The notes beneath the pieces were generated by a model. That model searched no databases. It was not told the DNA's origin and saw nothing but the letters and a program-made list of their open reading frames with translations. This document shows, piece after piece, positions 12,001 to 18,375 of a DNA stretch of 36,382 nucleotides. This DNA comes from Enterobacteriaceae bacterium UBA2655. GTDB lineage: Bacteria > Pseudomonadota > Gammaproteobacteria > Enterobacterales > Enterobacteriaceae. Made by a program: the position numbers and the translations under genes. The stretch lies in contig DENB01000002.1 of the NCBI GenBank assembly GCA_002359495.1, positions 21,745-58,126 on the forward strand. The letters are read 5' to 3'. Positions within the stretch are counted from its first letter, which is position 1. The number at the start of each line of letters is the position of its first letter.

Positions 12001-14223
12001 GTGACGCAGACCATCAGCGGCACCATCTCCAACGTGGCGCAGGGCACGGCGGTACGCATTAATATCGGCAACACCACGCTGAACGCCACCGTCGGCACCA
12101 ACGGCGCCTTCAGCGCACAGGTGACGCCGGATCTGTTGGGCACGCTGCTGGCGGGCAATCTGACCGTCGGCGTAGCGGTGACGGACGCTGTCGGCAACAC
12201 CAGCAGCGTCAGCGCCGGGGTACAGCTGGGCCTGACGCAGCCGACCCTGACGCTGAATACGCTGTTCGGCGACGGCGTGCTGAGCGCCGGCGATCTCAAT
12301 AGCAACCAGACCATCAGCGGCACCAGCACCAACCTGGCGGCGGGCACCACGGTAAGTACCACGCTGAATGGCGTGACCTACACCAGCAAAGTCACCAGCG
12401 GCGGCAGCTGGAGCATCAGCGTGCCGCGTACCGATCTGGCGGCTATCGCCGACGGCACCCAAACCGTTAGGGTGAGCGCCAGCGACGCCTGGGGCAACCC
12501 GGCTTCCGCCAGCGGCAACCTGAGCGTCATCAGCCACACGCCGCCGACGGTCGCCATCACTTCACTGTTCGGCGATAACGCGCTGAGCGTGGCGGATGTC
12601 AGAACGGCGCAAACCGTCAGCGGCACCGCCACCAACGCGGAAGGCTCGCTGGTGCGCGTGACCGTCGGCGGCCAGACCTTCAGCACCACGGTAAACAGCA
12701 GCGGCGTATGGAGCCTCTCCATACCGGCGGCTAACCTGGCGACTATCGCCGACGGCAACTATACCGTAACCGCCAGCGTCACCAACGCCGCAGGCGTCAG
12801 CGGCAGCGGCTCGTCGACGCTGACAGTGCTCAGCCACTCGTCGCCGACGGTGGCGCTAAACAGCTACTTCGGCGGCGACGGCTATCTCAACATCGCCGAA
12901 GCCAACAGCGCGGAGACCATCAGCGGCACCACCACCCATGCGGTCGGCAGCACGGTGAGCGTCAACGTGGCGGGCAACATCTTTACCACCACCGTGACCA
13001 GCAGCGGCACCTGGAGCGTCAGCGTGCCATCCTCGACGCTGGTCGCCATTCCTGACGGCAGCCATAGCCTGGTGGTCTCGGTCACCGACGCGGGCGGCAA
13101 TACGGCGACCACCAACAGCACCTTTACGTCGCTGTCGCATAACACGCCGCAGGTGGGTCTCGATCCGGTGCTGAGCGTTGTCACCTCGCTGTTGTTGGGT
13201 TTGAGCATTACGGGCGGAACCGCTAATGCGGCTCCAGGATCAAGTGTCACGGTCACGCTGTTGCTGGCGAATGGGAACCCCGGTCCGAGTGTGACGACCA
13301 CGACTGATGCGCTGGGCCGTTTCGGCGCGCTTTTCTCGCCAACGCTGCTTTCGGTGCCGGGTCTGCTGCTTTCGCTGAACACGCTGGCGCGGGTGACGGT
13401 AACGGACATGGCGGGCAACAGCGCCACCGCCACCAACACGCTGCTGCTGGGTGGCCTGATTCCGGTCGCGACCACCACCGCGGCGGTGACCACCTTCTCC
13501 GCCGAGGATACCGCCATATCGGCCGCCTCGGTGGATGACAGCGCCTCAACCACCAGCACCGGCACCGGCGAAGAGACTTTCGCCCGCGTGGCGACGCTGG
13601 CGGCCGCGACGACGCCGGATTCCACGCTGACCACCGATGCGGATGATACCACCAGCAGCATGGCGACCACTGCGGCCAGCAGCGATGAGTCAACCAGCGC
13701 CACGGCCACCGCCGCGGTCGCGGATGACCAGAGCTACACCATCGGCGGCGTGGTGATTACGCTGGCGGACGGCAGCAACGCCGAAGGGCCTTCGGTCACC
13801 GGCAGCGCCGGAGCGGATACCGTGACGGTGAGCGATTTGCACTTTACGCACATCGACGGCGGCGCCGGTACCGATACGCTGGTGCTGAACGGTGAAAACA
13901 TGACGCTGGATCTCACCTCGCTGGGCCTGAAGGTTGAACATATCGAAGTTGTCGATCTGGGCAAATCGGGCACTAACGCCCTGAAGCTCGATCTGAACGA
14001 GGCGTTGAATATCACCGATACGCAGAGCGAGGATCTGGTGATCAAGGGGGCCGACGGCAGCCAGGTGACGCTGGCCAACGCCAACGGCGGAGTATGGGAA
14101 AACACCGGACAGCGCGCGCTGGATGGGCAAACCTTCGATGTCTATCACAACTCGGCGCTGACCAGCGACAACACGCTGGGCGATGTGCTGGTGCAGCATA
14201 ACCTGCAGGTGCATGTGGTGTAA
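1..14223 (+). CDS. Giant BapA-like biofilm adhesin, Ig-repeat type I secretion substrate (5' partial)
   Basis: The frame is open from base 1, so the N-terminus lies outside the window; 4740 residues are visible before the TAA at 14221. Nearly all is a tandem array of about 100-residue bacterial Ig-like domains. Each opens with a GDGxLNxxE-type motif, has a central LNGxxYsxxV strand, a DGSW/NGNW strand and a closing TDaaGN motif. I count one partial, 43 full and one degenerate copy. After the last copy come a Ser/Thr/Ala/Asp-rich linker (about 13470-13730) and a C-terminal domain with a single RTX-like motif (HIDGGAGTDTLVL, 13849-13887), ending in a hydrophobic-residue-rich tail typical of type I secretion signals. 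There is no cell-wall anchor. The size, repeats and following exporter genes match Salmonella BapA and other Bap/LapA-class surface proteins of biofilms. The acidic GDG motif may bind Ca2+ (inference). Orthology to bapA cannot be settled without the N-terminal prefix domain. Confidence 0.93.
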   Translation, partial: GADGSWSVSVPADALAALAAGTATFSVSVSNAAGLSASASHSFIVEPAVGEPGLIAIVEPLSGDGYLNAQEATADLAVSGRTFGVAQGTLVSLNFNGNNYSGTVNADGSWNITIPSAALAGIADGTQTLTVSVIDSSGNVLADSASLIVAVNTLPSASTDTPFGDGVLNGGEVAGGQTLSGNTGVVGDNQQVQVTLNGQTYSAAVNPDGSWSLDLPASALQLLPQGPNSLTVTVTDAAGNSSSQTQNFTVDTQTPALTVNPIAGDNVLNSVEAGSDLAVSGTAAPGGLVTVTLNNQNYSATADDNGNWSVTVPAAALADLADGSAYAVSITSSDAAGNVVTSSQTLAVDTQLPPLAVNAPGGDGVLTNTDLSQPLILSGSGSPGDTVTATLNGETYNGVVADNGQWTIAVPVSVLGDLPAGNNPVTVTVTDAVGNSASQESNLNVVAATPTLQIDPLGGDGVINAAEASQPLAITGSGTAGDTISVSLNGQTYTATVDGNGDWSVSIPVSDLALIPSGDQPLPVTITATDPQGNISSNNGEDTLVFNTTPPVVTITQPASDGYINNTESGQDLVLSGSGGTPGNEVSVGFADATYSATVDENGNWSVTVPAATVGALDDGIYPVTVTVTDSAGNATTSVSDVTVAANALPTLTLDPFAGDGVLDRAEQLSDLQVTGTTTNVTPGQTVTVSINGSSYDGVVQPGGGWSVTLPAGALSGLTGTQSYTVTVADVAGNTAGPVTGTYTVLETLDPLLAVSPIAGDGTLNALEAAVDLTINGSSANLPTGTQVNVVLNGITYTALTQEGGSWTLTIPTADLGALAQGDQTLTVTAPGVEITQTLNVATAPLPMPTIETPFGDGVLDSAEAASVQTLSGNTNLTGAGQGVQVVIGNVSYAATVDDQGNWSVDLPPSALQALAQGNNILTVISSDAAGNSNSATATVLVDSAAPTLVVNPVAGDNLISADEAQNDLAITGSVAPGSTVALELGGTTYSAVVAADGSWSATIPAADLQALNDGRYDLNVTVTSPGGNEVTSAYPLTVDATAPDFSVNTPAGDGTLNASEQSAPLILSGTGSDGDNVNVELNGVSYSTTVDSTGNWSVEVPASDLAALNNGSNPINVTVSDAAGNSSTQQIPLTVDTTPPPATVDPVGGDGTLNSSELTQPLILSGSGQYGDSVQAELNGRFYRTLVAVNGRWTLQIPETDLATLPNGQNPLTITVTDAQGNQTVQTSTLFVDADPATQPTLSVDGAAFAVNGIVDAAELQQPQTLTGTTTNVEQGQQVIVTLNGASYSGVVDASGAWSVTLPAGAFAGLNDGSQTLSVSVDDAAGNSASADVAYQINTSASSIAVAPITGDNYLNAAEAAAGFAISGSTSNVAAGTLVTVTLNGVAYSAAVNADGSWSAAVPAGALNGVPDGALTLATSVVDAAGNTVTSSGTLNLLVATPPQPTLNPAFGDGSLNAQDVTAVGTLTGSSGIAGDGQNVSVLLNGVSYSGTVDSAGNWSVSLPADALAALPQGNNAYSVTLTDIAGNSATADGSVLVDTAAPTLSVNPPSGDGVLNAAEVTQPLDLTGSSDPNAQIVASFNGATYSTTADANGNWTLTLPATAFGGLVDAAYPLSVSATDGAGNITSSDTTLAVKASAASLPVLTVDAFAGDNIIDGAERQTDQLLSGTAANVEPGQIVTVTLGTQVFTAQVQASGSWSLTVSAGALQQIADGTSTLSVAVTDAAGNPASQDVALTFNSIASGLSLDAVSDDNYLNAQEADQPLIVTGSSANVPEGSVVTLLLNNQTYSAQVATGGRWSIIVPAEALSALPDGANALTVTTTDTAGTPLSSSSTLNVLVSNLPDPAVTSAFGDGTLNASELTAAQTIAGTTGVSGDGQTVSVAFNGVDYPATVDVNGNWSLTLPTSALTGLTDGPLTYTVTATDAAGNISTADASVTVDVTPPTLTINAVAGDDIVNAVESNAVITLSGDTDAGEGQIVTITLNGQVWTTAVGADNSWSFDLPAGALAGIASGTYVLTTTVSDAAGNAFTETRDITVATGALGVLIDTPFTDSYLGSDEAAAGQTLSGSTGVTGAGQSVVVNLNGIDYDADVDAQGNWSLLLDSGTLQALPEGTTAIVVTATDAAGNTGSIDSNVIVDFTAPGLTLDPVSGDNVINSLEVAQDVTISGTASLEDAGQPVSVTFVFNGQSYQTQVLSDGTWSVILPASVMQGLPDGSYDIDVTLTDAAGNSTTLTETLTRDADLVDLPVLTLDPISADGYVNAQEAGAALEISGGSTSLEAGQIVTVTLNGQNYSDTVAQDGSWSISIPADVVGALADGEQSLTVTAADATGNPASVSGSFTVVASAAVQPTITFNVIAGDDVLNAQEAGQPLTLSGTSTNLDGRLITVTLNDIEYSATADADGNWSINVPAADLGNLPQGLVDISASATDLAGNPASVADDFTVNSDAPALTGLTLSAGADLSLAEALAGLTVSGSSDPVAAGDAPTTVTVALNGVSYTTTVGADGAWSLTIPPADLQQLQDGAQTVTVRIVDADGNAIDGSAPLNVIINNLPTLTLNTTGTPFADGFLSQSESTGETTLTGAATNLAEGTPITVTIGTLSYDTTVVNSAWNLTIPAGDLAALTDGVTEIAVSASDAAGNPAQATSGLEVLFTPPADPVITAPLFGDNTLNAGEAATAQQVSGTATLVDGQTLTVSVDGTPVAVTVDQNGNWTATLTPEQLGALQDGTHTLTVTTTDLAGNSSDATQDFTVATAAITPPTLDTAFGDNILNFSEAQTDGVLSGQLGADNAQSVTVNINGTIYNAAIDTAAGTWSLTIPTATLRGLPDGTWPVTVTVTDDVGNSNAFSSALQVAINTLPDATFTLPFGNGALSAAEATTPQLLNGNTGITGTGQAVSVVISGLNDGAGDTPFSATVDASTGNWSLELTPAQMQSLANGQHTITVTATDFAQNSDTVTQTVTTGTQPVTPTFDDTASLGADGVLSIAEATAGVTLTGSTGSTGASQVVSVTVDANGARYLGTVGEDGTWSVDIPARALLAIGTGPHTFNVTITDAAGNTTTTPFNFDAALTAPTPTVDPAFDTGYLNAQAVDNGFTLTGTTGVTGDGQSVVVTMGNQSYGAADGLTVDADGVWSLPLTNPQLTTFTDGTYPVTVTATDAYGNAATITNTLTVDTTPPALNNVAFAGDNVLDYVESQSPQLLSGSATGAEPGSLVSVAFNGQTASTTVNGDGSWSILLNAAQVATFTADSTIQVTLTDLAGNPVTLPVDVTVNLTPPVGLSAVLNPISDDNLINAADGTSTTLTGTVSDATAAVAVTINGATTAATVNPDGTWSLTVDTAVFGDNATVPVTVTATDTTGTFTTSSNVVVDRTVPTLTINAFTGDGYVNAAESETRQFITGTADQADAGRFVQVSLNGRTYSAVVQTDGSWSATVPAADMQALPEGAQQISASLSDAAGNTGTATQSVTVDTAAPLIQVDAILGDNILNAAEIALGTVLNGRVINAQGNETIGLYAGDANPIATATVNPDGTFSFDLTPGVLGSLTDGTLLFGLRVSDPAGNQTDATVTINKVVNSALNVVVDSIFGDGFLNAADTAVAQTITGTVASVGAGSVVSVALGDITLSTTVAQDGRWSITVQPEVLQTLTDGNLTANVTVTDANGNVASTTGALTTIVDNLPVVNALTGLFGGDNLLNIAESLVDQTVSGTVGNAAAGSQVTVSLGSRTYTATVQAGGNWSVTLPTADLASLLNGNLTLGVSVTDVAGNVASTSANVGIFTAQPTISLTSLFGDGILNAADILTNQTISGVVNNVAAGSTVNLTIGATTIGTATVGENGAFTATVTPDILGALAQGNLTLGVNVQGLAGNTASASATVQVDTILPTVTINPLFGDGLLNVADALVNQTISGVIGNAEPGSRVTVSVAGQQLATTTDANGGFSVTLTPAILQGIADGNLTVNVSVTDSAGNTATSTVGALVGIHNLPQITLNPLFGDGVLNLAESLVTQTISGTISNVAQGTAVRINIGNTTLNATVGTNGAFSAQVTPDLLGTLLAGNLTVGVAVTDAVGNTSSVSAGVQLGLTQPTLTLNTLFGDGVLSAGDLNSNQTISGTSTNLAAGTTVSTTLNGVTYTSKVTSGGSWSISVPRTDLAAIADGTQTVRVSASDAWGNPASASGNLSVISHTPPTVAITSLFGDNALSVADVRTAQTVSGTATNAEGSLVRVTVGGQTFSTTVNSSGVWSLSIPAANLATIADGNYTVTASVTNAAGVSGSGSSTLTVLSHSSPTVALNSYFGGDGYLNIAEANSAETISGTTTHAVGSTVSVNVAGNIFTTTVTSSGTWSVSVPSSTLVAIPDGSHSLVVSVTDAGGNTATTNSTFTSLSHNTPQVGLDPVLSVVTSLLLGLSITGGTANAAPGSSVTVTLLLANGNPGPSVTTTTDALGRFGALFSPTLLSVPGLLLSLNTLARVTVTDMAGNSATATNTLLLGGLIPVATTTAAVTTFSAEDTAISAASVDDSASTTSTGTGEETFARVATLAAATTPDSTLTTDADDTTSSMATTAASSDESTSATATAAVADDQSYTIGGVVITLADGSNAEGPSVTGSAGADTVTVSDLHFTHIDGGAGTDTLVLNGENMTLDLTSLGLKVEHIEVVDLGKSGTNALKLDLNEALNITDTQSEDLVIKGADGSQVTLANANGGVWENTGQRALDGQTFDVYHNSALTSDNTLGDVLVQHNLQVHVV
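160..13430 (+). repeat. Tandem Ig-domain repeat array, about 300 bp per unit
   Basis: About 44 in-frame repeats of roughly 300 bp encode the Ig-like domains. They are diverged in DNA sequence but share codon-level motifs such as gacggcagctggagc. Unit types recur in order. One type starts after an xGDNYLN or xGDGYLN opening, the next carries TGVxGxGQ, then ones with APG/SPGD, then one with TTNVxxGQ. This gives multi-domain cassettes starting near 160, 2254, 4033 and 5239. The last eight or so units (about 10730-13160) form a separate subfamily opened by LFGDG and containing NQTISG. The final unit (13160-13430) is degenerate and rich in Leu. Confidence 0.9.
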
Positions 14224-14230
14224 GTCAGGC

Positions 14231-14316
14231 GACGGGGCTTAATAACCCCCGTCAAGCTTAAGGTATTTTTATTAAATCAGCAGGGGCGCAGGCGTCTGCT
14301 GCATTTTCTTTTTTAT
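14231..14316 (+). terminator. Probable terminator region after the giant adhesin gene
   Basis: Two hairpins follow the stop codon. The first has arms GACGGGG (14231-14237) and CCCCGTC (14247-14253) but no direct T-run. The second has arms CAGCAG (14278-14283) and CTGCTG (14296-14301), followed by the T-rich stretch cattttctttttt. The second looks the better intrinsic terminator. The rest of the 421-bp gap to the next start codon shows only a hairpin in the presumed leader (listed separately) and no convincing promoter. Confidence 0.5.
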
Positions 14317-14584
14317 CGCCGGAGTAAACGGAACGGCGGCGTTACTTTTCAGGATTTTCCTTGGTAGTAAATTCATATCAGGAGGTTTAGGGTAGAGGCT
14401 GCGCGCGTTGCATCAATCTGTTGCGGCGTTAAGCGATCAAAACAGATCTTAGAGTAATGACAGCGGCCTGGCTTTTCGGGCCGAATTTTGCACGATTTTG
14501 CTTCCTTGTTGCCGCGTCGGTAACCCGTAAACCAGGTGAAACGGGCGTATTTACTGCGTCCTATAAAAAATACCTGCCGTCTGA

Positions 14585-14605
14585 CCCTTCAGTTTTTATG
14601 AAGGG
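14585..14605 (+). promoter_or_regulatory. Hairpin in the leader of the small Ig-repeat gene
   Basis: A perfect inverted repeat, CCCTTCA (14585-14591) and TGAAGGG (14599-14605) with a 7-base T-rich loop, lies 39 bases upstream of the chosen ATG at 14645. It could be an mRNA leader hairpin or an operator. The role is unknown. Confidence 0.35.
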
Positions 14606-14644
14606 ATGGCGGTGTGCGAGGCATTCCCTGCTACGAGGTTAACG

Positions 14645-16684
14645 ATGGCTAACAACGATCAATTACGTAACACCCGACTGGCGCAGGCCGTAAACGCGCC
14701 GGGAACCTTACCTGACGAGTCGACGCTCGCCGCCACGGCGGCAAACGCGGCGGCAATTGCGCCGACCCCCCTTGCCGAAGCGGAAACGACGAGTGCAAGC
14801 GCGCCGGTCGCCGCCAGCAGCGTCAGCGACACCCAGACCTTTTCCACGCAGCAAGTCGCCGCCGCGCAGGATGTCACGCCGCCTGCCGCGCTGCGCATCT
14901 ACGAGCCCGTCGCCGCCGATGGCGTCATCGCCGCCTGGGAGGCGAATAACCGGGTGCATGTGCGCGGCCGGGCGGAGGATGAGCCGGGCGCGACCGTCAC
15001 CCTGACCTTCGGCGATCAGAGCTGGCAAAGCACCGTCAACCAGTGGGGGTACTGGAACGCCTCGATGCCGCCGGAAGTGCTGAAAGACTTGCCGGACGGC
15101 TACTACAGCATGACGCTCACTATCACCGACAAAGCGGGCAACAGCACCGATACCATTGTCGATTTCGGCCTGTTCGTCGACTGCTCTGTCAGCCCGACCC
15201 TGACGCTCGACCCCATCATGAAAGACAATGCGGTGGGGAACAGCGAGGCGATGTACGGCATGGAGATCACCGGAGTTTCGACTCACCTTCCGCAGGGTGC
15301 GGTCGTGACGGCGACGATTAACGGCGTCAGCTATCAGGGCAGGGTAATCGATAAACAGGGCCACTGGTCGGTATCGCTGAACGACACCGAACTGAGCGCC
15401 ATTCCCGACGGGATCTACAGCGTGCAGGTAAGCGCCACCGATCCCAACGGCAAGGTCGGCGTCGCCAGCGCCGACGTCACGCTGATCACCCACTGGAGCA
15501 GCCTGCCGACGATCTACTTTGATAATGTCACCAGCGACAACGTGGTCAACGCGCTTGAGATGCAGCAGGCGCTGACCCTGACCGGCCATCTGAGCAACCT
15601 GGTGCCCGGACAGACGCTCTGGATCAACGACGGCGGCGGCAAAGATTATCAGGCGACTATTCTGGCCGACGGCAGCTGGACCCTCACCATCCCGGCGGCG
15701 GAAGTGGCGGATTTCATCCATCGCGGCGAACTGCAGGCCTGGGGCCTCGACGGGGCGGGCAACTACGTTGACGGGCAGTTTGAATTCAATATCGTCACCA
15801 CCCTGCCGCCGATTTATTACGAAATGGATATCGGCGGCGACATGGTGCTCAACTATGAAGAGGCGCACAGCGATCTCAGCTTTTATATTGAAGGGATCAA
15901 AAGCGTGACCATCAATGATAAAACCTACGAGCCGGTCGCGGGCATGGTCACGCTGAGCAGCGAGGATCTACTGGCGCTGCCTGAAGGGCCGGTCACCGCG
16001 ACCGTCTGGCAGGAAGATCAGTATGGCAACAGCGCCAGCAACACGCTGGAGGACTTTTTCACCGTCGCCACCCACAACCTACCCACCTTAACCCTCAACA
16101 CCGCCTTCGACGATAACATTGTCGACAGCGGCGATGTGAATAGCTGGCATCTGATCGAAGGCAGCTCCACCCATCTCGACCAGGGAACGCTGGTGACGCT
16201 GACCCTGGGCGATCAAAGCTACAGCGCGGCGGTTAAGGCGGACGGCGACTGGTCGCTGACGATTCTGGCCGGTCAGCTGGCGCCGCTGGACGACGGCGAT
16301 TACGCCATGACCGTGACGGCGCAGGACAGCAACGGCAACGTCGCCAGCGCGACGCAGAATATCGTCGTCGCCTCGCATGACGCGGCCATCACCACCCTGG
16401 CCGCAGAGAGCGGCGGCGACGAGCAGATCGCGACGCTGCTGGCGGCGAACGAAGACGACCTCGATAGCTGGCTGAGTACGCTCACCGGCAGCGACGAGAC
16501 GGCCAACGCCGCCGCCTTGGCCAGCGAGCCGGTTTCCGACAGCCTGCTGGCGCAGCTGAAGGGCGACGCGGCAAACTGGCAGCCCGCGACGTCACAGGCG
16601 TTAGAGACTCACGCCACGACCGAGATGACCACGACGCTGGCGGATCTTCTGCATCAGCAGAGCGGGATGCACGCGCTGGCCTGA
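14645..16684 (+). CDS. Small Ig-repeat protein, probable second substrate of the adjacent type I exporter
   Basis: The product has 679 residues if translation starts at ATG 14645, which has GAGG six bases upstream; an in-frame ATG at 14606 lacks a good ribosome site. Residues 1-80 are polar and Ala/Ser/Thr-rich with no Sec signal peptide. Five diverged Ig-like repeats follow (starting near residues 83, 184, 287, 387 and 479), built like those of the giant adhesin but with worn motifs; the fourth lacks the DGSW strand. The last 100 residues are an acidic Ala/Leu-rich tail without a repeat. The linkers (THW/THN before LPT) resemble the SHTPPTV linkers of the last adhesin repeats, so the gene may derive from that end of the adhesin. 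Its place between adhesin and exporter genes suggests secretion by that exporter or a helper role. I do not know a named homologue. Confidence 0.85.
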   Translation: MANNDQLRNTRLAQAVNAPGTLPDESTLAATAANAAAIAPTPLAEAETTSASAPVAASSVSDTQTFSTQQVAAAQDVTPPAALRIYEPVAADGVIAAWEANNRVHVRGRAEDEPGATVTLTFGDQSWQSTVNQWGYWNASMPPEVLKDLPDGYYSMTLTITDKAGNSTDTIVDFGLFVDCSVSPTLTLDPIMKDNAVGNSEAMYGMEITGVSTHLPQGAVVTATINGVSYQGRVIDKQGHWSVSLNDTELSAIPDGIYSVQVSATDPNGKVGVASADVTLITHWSSLPTIYFDNVTSDNVVNALEMQQALTLTGHLSNLVPGQTLWINDGGGKDYQATILADGSWTLTIPAAEVADFIHRGELQAWGLDGAGNYVDGQFEFNIVTTLPPIYYEMDIGGDMVLNYEEAHSDLSFYIEGIKSVTINDKTYEPVAGMVTLSSEDLLALPEGPVTATVWQEDQYGNSASNTLEDFFTVATHNLPTLTLNTAFDDNIVDSGDVNSWHLIEGSSTHLDQGTLVTLTLGDQSYSAAVKADGDWSLTILAGQLAPLDDGDYAMTVTAQDSNGNVASATQNIVVASHDAAITTLAAESGGDEQIATLLAANEDDLDSWLSTLTGSDETANAAALASEPVSDSLLAQLKGDAANWQPATSQALETHATTEMTTTLADLLHQQSGMHALA

Positions 16685-16711
16685 ATAACTCTTTTATTAA
16701 TTTATATAACT

Positions 16712-16750
16712 AAACAGCAGGCGGCTCAGTTCAGTCCGCCTGCTGTTTTT
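16712..16750 (+). terminator. Strong intrinsic terminator after the small Ig-repeat gene
   Basis: A 10-bp GC-rich stem CAGCAGGCGG / CCGCCTGCTG with an 11-base loop is flanked by AAA on the left and TTTTT on the right. It separates the two adhesin genes from the exporter genes, so the latter need their own promoter. Confidence 0.88.
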
Positions 16751-16776
16751 AATGAATTTTAGTGACCGCTGCTATT

Positions 16777-16805
16777 TTGCACACAAAGAAAAATAATAAA
16801 ATATT
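16777..16805 (+). promoter_or_regulatory. Candidate sigma70 promoter for the exporter operon
   Basis: TTGCAC (16777-16782) and AATATT (16800-16805) are separated by 17 bases in the AT-rich gap of about 310 bp between the terminator and the TolC-like gene. The -10 match is only moderate. The remaining leader (about 150 bases) includes a GCGCC-act-GGCGC hairpin at 16921-16933. Confidence 0.35.
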
Positions 16806-16993
16806 CATAAGCTTTTTGCAGGACGAAGCGGAATAAATGATCTAATAATGTTAAGGGTTGCTAAGCCGCGCTTCGCTTACGACCTCCTGACTAATAAAAA
16901 AAGATGTTCTATTTTAGGCTGCGCCACTGGCGCGTCCAGACTCAGTTAACCGGGAAAACATAATGACAAAAAGATCTCTTGTTGGTGTTAATA

Positions 16994-18346
16994 ATGAACA
17001 AAGTATTGTTTTCTCTCTGTATATTGAGTTGCTGGAGCGTCGCGCTCCCGCCGTCGCAGGCCGCCGAACCTAAAGCGGAATTTAACTGGCAGGCCGCGCC
17101 GACCGAGGAGCAGATCGCGACGCTGACGTTGCGCGACGCGATTTTACGCGCCTTCGCCCGCAATCCGAAAATCGCCGAGGCGGCAGCGCAAATCCATGTG
17201 GGACAAGGGGATCTCGACGCCGCGAAAAGCGCCTGGTATCCGCAAATCTCATTGCAGGCCTCCGGCGGACGGTCGCACCAGACCGACTCCGCCGGCAGTC
17301 TGAACAACGCCGGCTCGGGCGGCGTCACGCTGAGCCAGCTGCTGTATGACTTCGGTCGTACCGGCGGCGCCATTGACGAACAGCATGCGCTTTCCGACGC
17401 GTATCGCTTCAGCCTCTTCGACACCATGACCACCGTCGCACAGGATACGCTGCAGGCCTATCTGCAGGTAAAGCGCTACCAGGCGCTGGCCGACGCGGCG
17501 CGCGCCAACATCGCCTCGCTGCAGCACGTGCGCGAAATCGCCAAAATGCGCGCCGATGCCGGGCTTAATTCCCAGTCAGACGTACTGCAGGCCGAAACGC
17601 GCCTCGCCGGGATGCGCGCCACGCTGGAGCAGTACCTCGCCCAGCAGCGCTCGGCCAGGGCGCAGCTCACGGTGCTCACCGGGGTGGTGGCGAACGCGCT
17701 GCCGGAACTGCCGCAGTCGCTGCTCACTCAGCAGGTCACCCTCGATAAAATTGCTTATGAACGCAGCGCGGCGGTGCGCAGCGCGCAGGCGAAGCAGGAG
17801 GCGGCGCGCGAGCGGGTGCGTCAGGCGCAGGCCAACCACTGGCCGACGATTAAAATAGAGGCGGGCCGCACGCGCTACCAGAACGACAGCCGCTCCTACT
17901 GGGATGACGAACTGCAGCTGCAGCTCGAGGCGCCGCTCTATCAGGGCGGGCTGGTCAGCGCTCGCACCCAGTCGGCGGAAGGGGAGCGGGAAGCGGCGCA
18001 GGCGGCGGTTCAGCAGGCGAAGCTCGACATTAATCAGAACGCCTCCACCGCCTATGCCGATATGATCGGCGCGCAACAGCGTCAGCTGGCGGGCGAAAGT
18101 CAACTCGCCAGCGCCGATCACACCCGCGACGTCTACGCCGACGAATACCGCTTAAGCAAACGCAGCCTCAACGATCTGCTCAGCGTGGAACAAGATGTGT
18201 TTCAGGCGGACAGCATGCGTCTGACGGCGCTTTATGACGGCTGGGACGCCACGGTGCGTTACGCGGCTGCCGTCGACAATCTGCTCGACATCATGGGCAT
18301 CGACCGCGAAAAGAGCAGCGGTGATCTTCTTCCTTCTCTGCAATAG
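16994..18346 (+). CDS. TolC-family outer membrane protein of the type I exporter (bapB-like)
   Basis: This 450-residue protein belongs to the TolC outer membrane efflux family; it would form the trimeric outer-membrane and periplasmic channel of the adhesin exporter. I chose ATG 16994 because it gives a compact signal peptide (MNKVLFSLCILSCWSVAL..SQA, cut near residue 23); a TTG at 16979 would add five residues. The body shows the internally duplicated, Ala/Gln-rich helical pattern of TolC, with typical segments ISLQASGGRS, LLYDFGRTGGAI and, in the second half, QLEAPLYQGGLVSARTQ. It is followed after 29 bases by the ABC gene, so the three exporter genes form one operon. The upstream ribosome site is weak, and a better-spaced ATG in another frame (16963) opens a 36-codon ORF across the start. 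Confidence 0.92.
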   Translation: MNKVLFSLCILSCWSVALPPSQAAEPKAEFNWQAAPTEEQIATLTLRDAILRAFARNPKIAEAAAQIHVGQGDLDAAKSAWYPQISLQASGGRSHQTDSAGSLNNAGSGGVTLSQLLYDFGRTGGAIDEQHALSDAYRFSLFDTMTTVAQDTLQAYLQVKRYQALADAARANIASLQHVREIAKMRADAGLNSQSDVLQAETRLAGMRATLEQYLAQQRSARAQLTVLTGVVANALPELPQSLLTQQVTLDKIAYERSAAVRSAQAKQEAARERVRQAQANHWPTIKIEAGRTRYQNDSRSYWDDELQLQLEAPLYQGGLVSARTQSAEGEREAAQAAVQQAKLDINQNASTAYADMIGAQQRQLAGESQLASADHTRDVYADEYRLSKRSLNDLLSVEQDVFQADSMRLTALYDGWDATVRYAAAVDNLLDIMGIDREKSSGDLLPSLQ

Positions 18347-18375
18347 CGTGGCGCAAGCGCAACAAGGTTACGACT

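Noticed and set aside
1..13430. Repeats considered as CRISPR array
   Set aside because: Units are about 300 bp, in frame and protein-coding. There are no short identical repeats with unique spacers and no cas genes.
14457..14642. 61-codon ORF between the two adhesin genes
   Set aside because: No ribosome site, no recognisable features, and it overlaps the leader hairpin of the next gene.
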